The notes under the pieces are model-generated. The model had not been told where the DNA came from. It did not search any database and saw only the letters and a list, made by a program, of their open reading frames with translations. Positions 38,671-46,888 of a stretch of DNA of 64,000 nucleotides are shown in pieces. Numbering within the stretch: the stretch's first letter is position 1; each line of letters opens with the position of its first letter. The stretch is from JAAXHV01 sp965207165. Its GTDB lineage: Bacteria; Pseudomonadota; Gammaproteobacteria; Eutrophobiales; Eutrophobiaceae. The stretch covers positions 2,046,001-2,110,000 of the forward strand of contig OZ242265.1 in assembly GCA_965207165.1 (NCBI GenBank). The letters are read 5' to 3'. A program made the position numbers and the translations under genes.

Positions 38671-38702
38671 GGGGACGGAATTAAATCCGTCCCCTTTTTT
38701 TC
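38671..38702 (+). terminator. Intrinsic terminator between lipoprotein gene and Slam
   Basis: GGGGACGGA (671-679) and TCCGTCCCC (686-694 of the 38000s) form a perfect 9-bp stem with a six-base loop, followed by a run of T. It lies 25 bases after the lipoprotein stop. Partial read-through would give more lipoprotein than exporter. Confidence 0.9.
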
Positions 38703-38734
38703 TCTTTTTCCTGCAATAACCTGTTGATTCCCGG

Positions 38735-40174
38735 ATGTTCCTGAACCAGCCTGGTTGCCTTCCCGTAACCAGCAAACTTTTAGCGTCTGTCTGCCTGCTC
38801 ACACTGCTCTCCACCTGGACGGCCACAATTCAAGCTCAGAATGATAACGCCGGGCGCGCAGCGCAGACCGGCATGACAGATGATCTCCCCCTGCTGGACG
38901 CAGGTGCGGCGCTGAAACTGGCGCGCAAGTGGATCGATGAAGGACAACCGCAACAGGCATTTGAATTGTTGCGCCACGTCATGCAGGCCGCCAAAGACGA
39001 AGGTGATATCGACACCACCAATATCCGTTTCCTGGCGGCACAGGCCTTATTGAAGATGGGACGCCCAGCCCATGCGGCGGTCATCCTGGGCCAGCTGGCC
39101 ACGGAGCAGCCGGAACTGGATCGGGTGCGCCTGGACTATGCCGCAACACTGTTTACACTCGGGCATGACGAGCATGCGGAAACCCTGTTCCGCGAACTGC
39201 GCGCCAAGGAAGACCTGCCGGCGCCGGTGCGGCGTAACGTGGAGGGCTTCCTGGAACGCATCCGTGCGCGCCAGCGCTTCCAGGTCAACTTTGACCTGGG
39301 CTTCTGGCGTGACAACAACGTCAACCATGCACCGGAACAGGACACCGTGGCGGTACCGCTATTCGGCGGGCTGGAATTCGAACTGGGTGAACAGGCCGTT
39401 AAAGCCTGGGTGGCGCGCACCGGCCTGAACCTGCGCTGGCGCCATACACCGTTGCTGGGCGGACGCGTCTTCTTCGAGACCCGCGGGTCCGTCGCCCGCA
39501 ACACGGCCATCAACGCGGAACAACACAACCGTACCTGGCTTACCGCGTCAACCGGGCCGCGCTGGCGTTACGCCCTGGACTTCGCAGGCCGGCGCCGGTC
39601 CGGCATGGTGCGCGCCGACGTCGGTGCCGAACAGCGCTGGCGCGGCGGCGACAACTATGCCCTGAGCGGGTGGGCGCGCCTTGGGGTGGAACAGACCCTC
39701 AACCGGGACTGGAGCGCCGGCGCCGCTGCCCGAGTCTGGGAAACGCGCTACCACAAACTGGACAACGAGCTCGACCCGTTCGGGCAATCCGTGGATTTAA
39801 ACCTCACCCGGCGCCTGGGTCTCGGTTACCTGCGCGCCGGCGCCAGACTGGCACAGGAACTGACGGATCGCCGCAACCTGCAATGGCAAGGCTGGGGGAC
39901 ATCGCTGGATTACACGACGATACTGGGGCAGAACTGGAACCTGAAAGCACAGGGATACATCGATGAACGCTATTACGACGGCATCTATGCTTTCTTCGGG
40001 GAAAGCCGCAAGGACCGGACCTACCTGGCCAGCCTGACCGTCTCCAACCGGGCGATAGCGCTGGCAGGCTACCTGCCGGAGGTCACGCTGGGCTGGACGC
40101 AGACGGACTCGACCATCCCGCTGTACGACCGGAAGAACCGGATCATGATGCTGGGGTTGCGCCGGTTATTCTGA
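38735..40174 (+). CDS. Surface lipoprotein assembly modifier (Slam), DUF560
   Basis: 479 residues. A signal sequence (LLASVCLLTLLSTWTATIQA) leads to a periplasmic helical, TPR-like part (about 50-180: LARKWIDEGQPQQAFELL, LAAQALLKMGRPAHAAVIL, RLDYAATLFTLGHDEHAETL), then a beta-barrel of alternating strands (about 190-479) ending in the aromatic RRLF that suits BAM insertion. This is the layout of Slam proteins of Neisseria and relatives, which move specific lipoproteins to the cell surface; the adjacent TbpB-like lipoprotein is the likely client. No strong ribosome-binding site precedes ATG 38735. Confidence 0.85.
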   Translation: MFLNQPGCLPVTSKLLASVCLLTLLSTWTATIQAQNDNAGRAAQTGMTDDLPLLDAGAALKLARKWIDEGQPQQAFELLRHVMQAAKDEGDIDTTNIRFLAAQALLKMGRPAHAAVILGQLATEQPELDRVRLDYAATLFTLGHDEHAETLFRELRAKEDLPAPVRRNVEGFLERIRARQRFQVNFDLGFWRDNNVNHAPEQDTVAVPLFGGLEFELGEQAVKAWVARTGLNLRWRHTPLLGGRVFFETRGSVARNTAINAEQHNRTWLTASTGPRWRYALDFAGRRRSGMVRADVGAEQRWRGGDNYALSGWARLGVEQTLNRDWSAGAAARVWETRYHKLDNELDPFGQSVDLNLTRRLGLGYLRAGARLAQELTDRRNLQWQGWGTSLDYTTILGQNWNLKAQGYIDERYYDGIYAFFGESRKDRTYLASLTVSNRAIALAGYLPEVTLGWTQTDSTIPLYDRKNRIMMLGLRRLF

Positions 40175-40193
40175 TATTACAGGCGAGTCCCAT

Positions 40194-40359
40194 ACCTGAC
40201 AATTTGGGACACCCATAAATTTACAATACTTGACAATTTGGGACACCCGTAAATTTACAATACTTGACAATTTGGGACACCCGTAAATTAGATAAGTGTT
40301 TAAAATTAATGGATGTCCCGAATTCAAGATGCCCGTAAATTTATGGGTGTCCCAAATTT
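40194..40359. repeat. 34-bp tandem repeat with inverted copy (AATTTGGGACACCC type)
   Basis: Two full 34-bp units (40194-40227, 40228-40261) and a third partial one (40262-40289) share the core AATTTGGGACACCC[A/G]TAAATT. An inverted copy (40337-40359) matches unit 1 and would pair with it as a long hairpin. Related sequence occurs at 45053-45144 on the other side of the amine operon. It looks REP-like; no gene is seen in 40175-40391. Confidence 0.85.
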
Positions 40360-40391
40360 CAGACCCGTGCGCTCTGTGGCAAGGCAGGAAT

Positions 40392-41675
40392 TCACAACGT
40401 TGCCAGCACGTCGTCCAGTACGGATAACAGCAAATCCGCATTGTCTTTTGAAAACGGCAGGGGCGGCCGTATCTTCAGCACGTTGTCGTGCATGCCGATT
40501 TTGCCGATCAGCACTCCCTTGTCTTTCATGGCGTTGGCTACGGTATTAGCCTGCGCCTGTGCCGCCGTCTTTGCCTCCCGGTCCGTCACCAGTTCGACGC
40601 CGATGAACAGGCCGTGGCCGCGTATGTCGCCGATCAGTTCGTAATCGGACTGCAGGCCGCGTAACCCGTCCTTGATGTATTCGCCCACAACCATGGCATT
40701 TTCCTGCAGGTTCTCCTGTTCGATGACGTCCAGTACCGCCATGCCCACCGCGCACTGCACCGGGTTGCCGCCGAAGGTATTGAAATACATGACCTGTTCG
40801 CGGAACCCGTTCACCAGGTCGTCCCTTGCCACCACGCCAGCGACCGGGTGACCGTTCCCCATGGGCTTGCCCATGGTGGAAATATCCGGCGTGACGCCGC
40901 CTGACTGGTAGCCCCACATTTTTTTGCCGGTACGGGCAAAACCTGCCTGCACTTCATCGGCAATGTACAGACCACCCGCTGCGCGAACATGACCCACGGC
41001 CTGTTCCATGTAGCCCGGCGGCACATCCGGCAGCCCTTCACCGGAGAAGATGGGACATATCAGCATGCCGGCTACACCGATGCCCTCTTCCTCGAACTCA
41101 TCAACGGCCTGTTTTACCTTATCCGCATAAGCTCCTCCCAGGGCCTCACCTGACAGGCCGTCAAGGGTCCGGTAGCTCTCAGGGAACGGCACCGCCTTCA
41201 CATTCGGACTCGGCGAGGCCCCGCCATGAAAGAGAGTGGCCAGTTCGTCAACAGCCGTGCTGTTGCCGTGGTAGGCACAGTTGGTGCAGATTATGCCCAG
41301 CTTGCCGGTGGTCTGGCGCGCCATGCGCAGGGCGATCTCGTTGGCTTCGCTACCCGTGCATACGATGAAGGCCATGGATAAGGGATCATCATGCAGTACA
41401 GTGAGGCGCTCCGCGTATTCCACGACCAGTTCGTGCAGGTAGCGGTTATGTACGTTCAGCGTCCGGGACTGCCTGTACAGGGCCTCAACCACGTGGGGAT
41501 GGCAATGCCCCACGGTGGGCACGTTGTTGTATACATCCAGGTATTTCTTGCCCGCAGCATCATAGAGCCAGACGCCTTCGCCTCTGACGATGTGTACCGG
41601 TTCCTCATAAAACAGCGGGGCGCCTTTGCCCAGCAGGCGGTAGCGCCGCTCAAGAAGTTGTGAAGCAACTGTCAT
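40392..41675 (-). CDS. Class III PLP-dependent aminotransferase
   Basis: 427 residues from ATG 41673-41675 (MTVASQLLERRYRLLG), with AAAGGGG upstream; the longer frame would overlap the decarboxylase gene. Motifs of fold-type I, class III: CTGSEANEIALRMAR (phosphate binding), IADEVQAGFARTG (Asp240 at the pyridine nitrogen) and STMGKPMGNGHP with Lys270 as the PLP lysine. It resembles the AGXT2/ethanolamine-phosphate-lyase branch. These enzymes move an amino group from an omega- or primary amine to a keto acid (or eliminate it). In this operon it could turn the decarboxylation product into an aldehyde. It is the last of three genes, 29 bases after the decarboxylase. Confidence 0.88.
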   Translation of the reverse strand: MTVASQLLERRYRLLGKGAPLFYEEPVHIVRGEGVWLYDAAGKKYLDVYNNVPTVGHCHPHVVEALYRQSRTLNVHNRYLHELVVEYAERLTVLHDDPLSMAFIVCTGSEANEIALRMARQTTGKLGIICTNCAYHGNSTAVDELATLFHGGASPSPNVKAVPFPESYRTLDGLSGEALGGAYADKVKQAVDEFEEEGIGVAGMLICPIFSGEGLPDVPPGYMEQAVGHVRAAGGLYIADEVQAGFARTGKKMWGYQSGGVTPDISTMGKPMGNGHPVAGVVARDDLVNGFREQVMYFNTFGGNPVQCAVGMAVLDVIEQENLQENAMVVGEYIKDGLRGLQSDYELIGDIRGHGLFIGVELVTDREAKTAAQAQANTVANAMKDKGVLIGKIGMHDNVLKIRPPLPFSKDNADLLLSVLDDVLATL

Positions 41676-41704
41676 CGTGAATAAACCCCTTTCAGGAGAC
41701 AGAA

Positions 41705-43180
41705 TTAATTCTGCCCCCCGTAATCTCTCGTCATTTTCAGTTTTTCCGCTTCCCGCTGCAACACGTCCACAGCCAGGTCGATGGTATCGATGTGGGTGCG
41801 GTAAGACAGGATGCAAAGACGCAGCATGTAAACATTATCGATCAGGGTCGAAGTCAGGAAGATAGTACCGTCGCGGCGTAATGCCTCAACCAGTCTCCTG
41901 TTGAACTCATCCACATCACCAGCCACGCCGGTATAACGGAATACGAAGATGGACAGCTCAGGCTCCGGACCGACCTCAAAACCGGGTGTTGACTGTAGCC
42001 GCTTCCAGGCATATCGGGTCAGCAGCAGCTTCTCGCTCAGCATGGCGCGGAACGGCGCGACGCCGATGAGTTTAAGGGGCAGCCACAGGCGCAGGGCGCG
42101 GAAGTGGCGGGTCAGCTCTGGACTCACGTCCGCAGGCGAGACTTCCTGGTCATGGAACGCCCGGTCCTGCAGGTAGTCGGCCGTATAATAATGCGATCGG
42201 TACAGATGCTCGCCGTCCCTGATCAGCGCCGCACCCAGGCCGAACGGGGTGTGCAGTCCCTTATGGGGGTTCATGACCACCGAGTCTGACAGTTCTAACC
42301 CGCGAAACCTGTGCCTGACCAGGTCGCACAGGATAAAGAAGCCGCCGTAGGCCGCGTCCACGTGGAACCAGCACCCGTGCTCGTGGGACACCGCGCCGAT
42401 CCGATCAAGCTCGTCCACGTTGCCCAGGTCAGTGGTGCCGGCCGAACTGACCACCAGCCAGGGTTCAAGTCCCGCTGCCCGGTCGGCGCGAACCATCTCG
42501 TCCAGGGTATCCGGGTCCATACGAAAGTCCGCATCGGTGGGCACTTTGCGCATGACACAGCCGCCCAGGCCGGCGATATGCAGGGACTTGGCTACGCAGT
42601 GGTGGGTAAACCGGGTGTGATAGACCACGGCCCGGGGGTAATCCTGCGCGTTCAGGCCGTGGGCTTCGCGGGCCGTCACGACACAGGTCAGCGTGGCAAT
42701 GCTGCCCCCCGAGGCCAGTACGCCCTTCGCCGTACCCGGATGGTAACCCACCAGTTCCGCCATCCAGTCCAGCAACTGGTACTCCATGCGCACCGCACCG
42801 GGAGAGCTGGCAAACTCACCCGCATACTCATCCATCACTGCCGCCATGTAATCCCCCAGGGCCGAGTAATACATGCTGCACGGGGCTATATAGCCGAAAA
42901 ACTTGCCGGATACGGCACATAGCGCCTGGTCATCCACGTTTTCCTTGTAGATGTGCAGGATTTCGCCGATGTCCATACCTTCCTCGCTAATGGGGGAATC
43001 ATAGAGGCCGGCGCCCATATCCTCGGTAAAGTTAAACGCCGGCCGCTCCGGGAGGGTTTCCAGGAACCGTTCGGTATAGTCGTTGACCGCGCCCAGCAAC
43101 TCCCGGCGCCGGCCCGCATCCGGCTCAATGATGCCGGCCTGTTCAGCGAAGTCGTTGATTTTTTGGATTAGTTCTTCCAT
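41705..43180 (-). CDS. Group II PLP-dependent amino acid decarboxylase
   Basis: 491 residues of the aromatic-amino-acid/glutamate decarboxylase family. GVLASGGSIATLTCVV is the phosphate-binding region, THHCVAKS holds the histidine stacking on PLP, FHVDAAYGG has Asp275, and SVVMNPHKGLHTPFG has the PLP Lys307. The usual Trp after the lysine (HKW) is replaced by Gly. Reaction: an L-amino acid gives a primary amine and CO2. Tyr, Phe, Trp, Dopa, Glu and others remain possible; the specificity loop does not settle it. It lies 33 bases after the aldehyde oxidoreductase gene. Confidence 0.88.
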   Translation of the reverse strand: MEELIQKINDFAEQAGIIEPDAGRRRELLGAVNDYTERFLETLPERPAFNFTEDMGAGLYDSPISEEGMDIGEILHIYKENVDDQALCAVSGKFFGYIAPCSMYYSALGDYMAAVMDEYAGEFASSPGAVRMEYQLLDWMAELVGYHPGTAKGVLASGGSIATLTCVVTAREAHGLNAQDYPRAVVYHTRFTHHCVAKSLHIAGLGGCVMRKVPTDADFRMDPDTLDEMVRADRAAGLEPWLVVSSAGTTDLGNVDELDRIGAVSHEHGCWFHVDAAYGGFFILCDLVRHRFRGLELSDSVVMNPHKGLHTPFGLGAALIRDGEHLYRSHYYTADYLQDRAFHDQEVSPADVSPELTRHFRALRLWLPLKLIGVAPFRAMLSEKLLLTRYAWKRLQSTPGFEVGPEPELSIFVFRYTGVAGDVDEFNRRLVEALRRDGTIFLTSTLIDNVYMLRLCILSYRTHIDTIDLAVDVLQREAEKLKMTRDYGGQN

Positions 43181-43213
43181 CTTAAAGAGAATTAATCCGC
43201 AGTACAGCGACGC

Positions 43214-44959
43214 TCAGGCTGCAGCGCCCTGCTCGAACAGGCTGTCCCGCAGGGGCGGCCTGGTCTTGGCCTGAATGCAGACTTCGGGTGGAATATCAAA
43301 CACAAACGCGTGATCGGGGCCGATGCCTTCCTCACGCAGGCAGGCAGCCATATCATCGTCAGCCTCGGTAAACCCGGCCCGGTCATTGAATTCCCATTCG
43401 TCTTCCAGGCACTGCCAGCCCTGGTCGGCAATCTGCTGGCGCGTCACCTCTTCACCGTAAAACAGGCTGTAACAGCGACGGATTTCATCGAGGTTGGGTT
43501 GCATGAACTGGCACAGGCCGGAGGAGTCGCACACCGCGTTAACGATCTGTGCATCCTGGGATGCGCGTACCGCGTCTTCCCCCGCCAGTTCCGGGTCGAT
43601 GACCAGACCGGCGGTATGGTCCGCGCCCATTGCGCTGGTGGAATAGGTTACGCCTGCCGCTTTCAGCGGGCGCGGGTCCCAGGCAGGCAGCGCCTGGCCC
43701 TTGGCTACCGGGATGCGATCGTGGTTACGGTGCGTACCAATGGACAACGCGCCGTTACCGACCAGCGTACCGATCTCCGTGCCGTTGCCGACGTCGTTGC
43801 GCAACAGGCTTTTCGCCCCTTCCGCATCGCCCCATTCCATGCCGCCGGAATCCATGTACACGGCGATGGCCGCGCCGGTTTCGATGGTATCCATCCCCAG
43901 TTCATCACAGAGCCGATCCAGGTCGGCCACGTCTTCCCAGTTATTGATGGCGCAGCAGGAACCGAGCAGTGTGAGCGTCTCGAACTCGAGCGCGGAAGTC
44001 ACGTAATTGCCGGCCCCGTCATGGATAATGTTGGAACAACGGACGATGCAGCCGGTCATGCAGTTATGCATCCCGCCGCCGCGTTCGGCGAACACTTCGT
44101 GGATGCGGGCGCCGTCCAGCTGGTCCACTTCCGGGTTCCTGCCCTCGGTCCGGTTCTTGTAAGGGAAAGTGTGCAGCATGTTGGCCATGGGGACACCGGT
44201 GCTGGTGCCGCCCTTGAATATATTGTGCCGGCCGTCGCTCAGGTAGGTCTTGCTGAAGGTCTTGTTATTGGCGGCAAACGCCTTGTTGTCTGCCGGTTTC
44301 CTGAGACGCGCCTTGCCCGGTTCTATCAATACCCATTTCAGACACTTGGAACCCATCACCGCACCGACCCCGCCGCGTGCGGCATGGCGGGCGGGATGCC
44401 GTCCCTTGCTCTTGTCGGTAGTGGCGACGGAGGCAGTCTTCAGCATCATTTCGCCAGCCGGACCGATACTGATCGCACAGGCATTCTTCGCCCGCCCGGC
44501 GAGGAGTTTCTCGCAGCAGGCATAGTTCCACATCCCCTTGTAATCGTCCGCAGCGACCAGTTCCACCCCTTCTTCCGACACCGCCAGCCCCCAGCGCCGT
44601 TCCCGGTCTGCCGGTTGGCCGGTCACGATAATAGCCCGGTAACCCAGCTTCATCAGATCCTGGCCGGGTTCCCCACCGGTGTTGGCTTCCTTGATGCCGC
44701 CTGTGAGAGGGCTTTTACAACCGACGGACAAACGCCCCGAGGTGGGTGCCGAGGTCCCCGAAAGGATGCCGGGCGCCAGTACCAGGATGTTATCCGGACC
44801 CAGGGGGTCACAGGCCGGATCGCACTCATCCAGCAGGATGCGGGCAGACAGGGCTCGTCCCCCCAGGTATTTCCATTCCGCCGGGTAGTCCTCGATGGCG
44901 ACGGTAAGCTTCGTCATGTCGACACGGATCAACCCGTCATTATCCCAAACCCCGTTCAT
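43214..44959 (-). CDS. Tungsten/molybdenum aldehyde:ferredoxin oxidoreductase family protein
   Basis: 581 residues. The N-terminal domain has the pterin-binding start YLGGRALSARILLDE and SGTSAPTSGRLSVGCKSPLTG. The [4Fe-4S] cluster ligands are Cys300, Cys304 and Cys308 (HNCMTGCIVRCS) plus Cys483 in DSSGLCQF, the family's D-x-x-G-L-C motif. Family members oxidise aldehydes to acids, passing electrons to ferredoxin and using a bis-tungstopterin. They are mostly known from anaerobes, so its presence beside oxygen-dependent enzymes is noteworthy. It is the first gene of the operon, with GAGGGG eight bases before the ATG; it probably detoxifies or uses the aldehyde made by the aminotransferase. Confidence 0.9.
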   Translation of the reverse strand: MNGVWDNDGLIRVDMTKLTVAIEDYPAEWKYLGGRALSARILLDECDPACDPLGPDNILVLAPGILSGTSAPTSGRLSVGCKSPLTGGIKEANTGGEPGQDLMKLGYRAIIVTGQPADRERRWGLAVSEEGVELVAADDYKGMWNYACCEKLLAGRAKNACAISIGPAGEMMLKTASVATTDKSKGRHPARHAARGGVGAVMGSKCLKWVLIEPGKARLRKPADNKAFAANNKTFSKTYLSDGRHNIFKGGTSTGVPMANMLHTFPYKNRTEGRNPEVDQLDGARIHEVFAERGGGMHNCMTGCIVRCSNIIHDGAGNYVTSALEFETLTLLGSCCAINNWEDVADLDRLCDELGMDTIETGAAIAVYMDSGGMEWGDAEGAKSLLRNDVGNGTEIGTLVGNGALSIGTHRNHDRIPVAKGQALPAWDPRPLKAAGVTYSTSAMGADHTAGLVIDPELAGEDAVRASQDAQIVNAVCDSSGLCQFMQPNLDEIRRCYSLFYGEEVTRQQIADQGWQCLEDEWEFNDRAGFTEADDDMAACLREEGIGPDHAFVFDIPPEVCIQAKTRPPLRDSLFEQGAAA

Positions 44960-44990
44960 AGCATTCCCCTCGGCATATAATCGATTGTCT

Positions 44991-45020
44991 ATTATCTCCG
45001 GTCGAAAAGGGATAGTCCAA
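44991..45020 (-). promoter_or_regulatory. Possible promoter of the amine operon
   Basis: Minus-strand TTGGAC (45015-45020), 18-bp spacer, GATAAT (44991-44996). The -10 is good, the -35 poor. It would start transcription about 25 bases before the aldehyde oxidoreductase ATG. Confidence 0.35.
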
Positions 45021-45052
45021 CTACTTTTCCCATGGCCGGAACCCAGTCAATC

Positions 45053-45144
45053 GCAAATTTGGGACAACCACGAATTTGGAACATCCGCGAATTTGGGACA
45101 ACCATGAATTTGCAATATTTGCAAATTCATGGTTGTCCCAAATT
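45053..45144. repeat. AATTTGGGACAACC repeats with a perfect 26-bp hairpin
   Basis: Three direct copies of a CGAATTTGGGACAACCA-like unit (near 45053, 45071, 45087) end in a perfect palindrome: 45090-45115 pairs with 45119-45144 around the loop TAT. The core matches the repeats at 40194-40359. It ends 25 bases before the P450 start. Confidence 0.88.
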
Positions 45145-45169
45145 GGTTTTAACGCGGTAATATGACGGT

Positions 45170-46393
45170 ATGCCGGACCAAAAACGAAACATATCGGTTG
45201 TGGATTTCAGCCTCACCAACTTGCCCGAAGATTACTACGAAGATCCGTATCCCTACTATCATGCCCTGAGGGAACAGTCCCCCGTACACCGCTTCGCCGA
45301 CGGCAGTTACTTCTTCACCCGCCACGCGGACCTGTTCCGCATCTATCGCGACCCGAAGCTGTTCAGCTCGGATAAAAAGAGGATGTTCAAGCCCCTGTTC
45401 GGCGACACCTTGTTATATGAGCACCATACGACCAGCCTGGTATTCAACGACCCGCCGCTGCACACCCATGTACGCAAGGCTATCGGCGATGCCCTGTCGC
45501 AGAAGACCCTCATTGCCATGGAACCGGGCCTGCGCAAGTTCACCGCGGAATTACTGGACAGGCTCGAACACAAGGGCGACTTCGACGTGATGTCCGATTA
45601 TGCCTCCCTCATCCCCGTAGAGGTGATCGGCAACCTGCTGCGCCTGCCCCGGGCAGACCGCGGGATGTTGCAGCGCTGGGCCAACGCCATACTCGGCGCG
45701 CTGGAATTCGACCTGTCACAAGAAAAACTGGATTACGGCAACCGTTGTGTAAAGGAATTCCTGGATTATCTCGCCGATCTCGTCGATGACCGCCGCAAAA
45801 ACCTGTCCGACGACCACGACGATATACTGAGCCGGCTGATAAAATGGGAATCCGACGGTTTCGTGTTATCCGATAAACAACTCTATCACCAGTGTATTTT
45901 CATCCTGAATGCCGGCCATGAAACGACCACGAACCTCATAGGCCACAGCATCTACTGTTTACTGACCCATCCGCAGCAGTCGCGCCTGTTGAAAGAGAAA
46001 CCGGAATTAATCAATTCCGCCATCGAAGAGATACTCAGGTACGAAGCGCCGGTACAACTCGGCAACAGGGCAACCACCGAAACCGTGCAGTTCGATGACG
46101 CCAGCATACCGGCGGGGACGACGCTGACCTTCGCCATCGGCGCGGCCAACCGGGACCCCGCAGTCTACCCTGATCCCGACCGGCTGGACATTACCCGTTA
46201 CCCCCGCAACCACATGGCCTTCGCCGGCGGGATACACACCTGCGCCGGCCTCAACGTGGCGCGCCTGGAAGCGCGCATTGCCGTCCCGGCGCTGCTCAAC
46301 CGCTTTCCCGCCCTGAAATTGACAGGCAACCCGGTACGGGACAAACGCGCCCGCTTCCGGGGGCTGCTGTCATTGCCCATGTCCACCCATTAA
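45170..46393 (+). CDS. Cytochrome P450
   Basis: 407 residues, soluble bacterial class I type. The haem-binding loop FAGGIHTCAGLNVA matches F-x-x-G-x-H-x-C-x-G with Cys358 as the iron ligand; the I-helix has NAGHETTTN (oxygen-activating acid-Thr pair), and EEILRYEAPVQ is the E-x-x-R of the K-helix. It needs a ferredoxin and reductase, neither of which is in the window. The substrate is unknown; position between the amine operon and homogentisate genes suggests an aromatic acid. It is convergent with the MarR gene. Confidence 0.93.
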   Translation: MPDQKRNISVVDFSLTNLPEDYYEDPYPYYHALREQSPVHRFADGSYFFTRHADLFRIYRDPKLFSSDKKRMFKPLFGDTLLYEHHTTSLVFNDPPLHTHVRKAIGDALSQKTLIAMEPGLRKFTAELLDRLEHKGDFDVMSDYASLIPVEVIGNLLRLPRADRGMLQRWANAILGALEFDLSQEKLDYGNRCVKEFLDYLADLVDDRRKNLSDDHDDILSRLIKWESDGFVLSDKQLYHQCIFILNAGHETTTNLIGHSIYCLLTHPQQSRLLKEKPELINSAIEEILRYEAPVQLGNRATTETVQFDDASIPAGTTLTFAIGAANRDPAVYPDPDRLDITRYPRNHMAFAGGIHTCAGLNVARLEARIAVPALLNRFPALKLTGNPVRDKRARFRGLLSLPMSTH

Positions 46394-46416
46394 CCCGGTT
46401 GAACCGGGGACAGATC

Positions 46417-46866
46417 TTAAATCCGTCCCCCTTCCAGACTTAATTTATCGAGTAATTTCTCCAACTGCGATTGCTCCCGGGGGGTCAATACCGCTTTCAA
46501 TTCCGCCTCGTAGGATAGCGCCAGCGGCACGATCTGCGCGTACATGCCGTAACCCGCTTCGGACAGGCATAAAATCGAGCGGCGCCGGTCCCGGCCGGAA
46601 AATTCACGCCTGAGCAAGCCCTTGTCCAGCAGTTTTGACACGGCCCGGCTGACCGGCACCTTGTCCATCTCGGTCTCGCTGCACACCTCGTCGGCGGACA
46701 GGCCCGGCTGCTGGCCGAGCACTGCCATCACCCGCCATTCGGGGATACTCAGGTCGAACTTTTCCGAATAAAGCCGGGCAAAGGACGCGCTGATCCGGTT
46801 GGTTACAATCGACAACCGGTAAGGCAGGAAGTCTTTTAAATTCAACCCCTGGTTCTGCCCGGTCAT
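46417..46866 (-). CDS. MarR-family transcriptional regulator
   Basis: 149 residues with the winged helix of the MarR family: LSIPEWRVMAVLGQQPGLSA (helix-turn-helix start), VSRAVSKLLDKGLL (recognition helix) and REFSGRDRRRSILCLSE (wing). Such dimers bind palindromes and usually lose affinity on binding an aromatic acid. It follows hmgA by 22 bases, so it is co-transcribed with it. Its probable operator is the palindrome at 48257-48274; homogentisate-type compounds would be the natural inducer, as for HmgR proteins. Confidence 0.9.
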   Translation of the reverse strand: MTGQNQGLNLKDFLPYRLSIVTNRISASFARLYSEKFDLSIPEWRVMAVLGQQPGLSADEVCSETEMDKVPVSRAVSKLLDKGLLRREFSGRDRRRSILCLSEAGYGMYAQIVPLALSYEAELKAVLTPREQSQLEKLLDKLSLEGGRI

Positions 46867-46888
46867 TCTGCGCTCCTGCTGCCGCGTA

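Noticed and set aside
40194..40289. Tandem 34-bp repeats considered as a CRISPR array
   Set aside because: Units are contiguous without unique spacers, and no cas genes are near.
46394..46430. Hairpins at the P450/MarR junction considered as a terminator
   Set aside because: The stems are fair but have one mismatch and no T-run on either strand, and they overlap the last MarR codons; kept only as a copy of the repeated motif.
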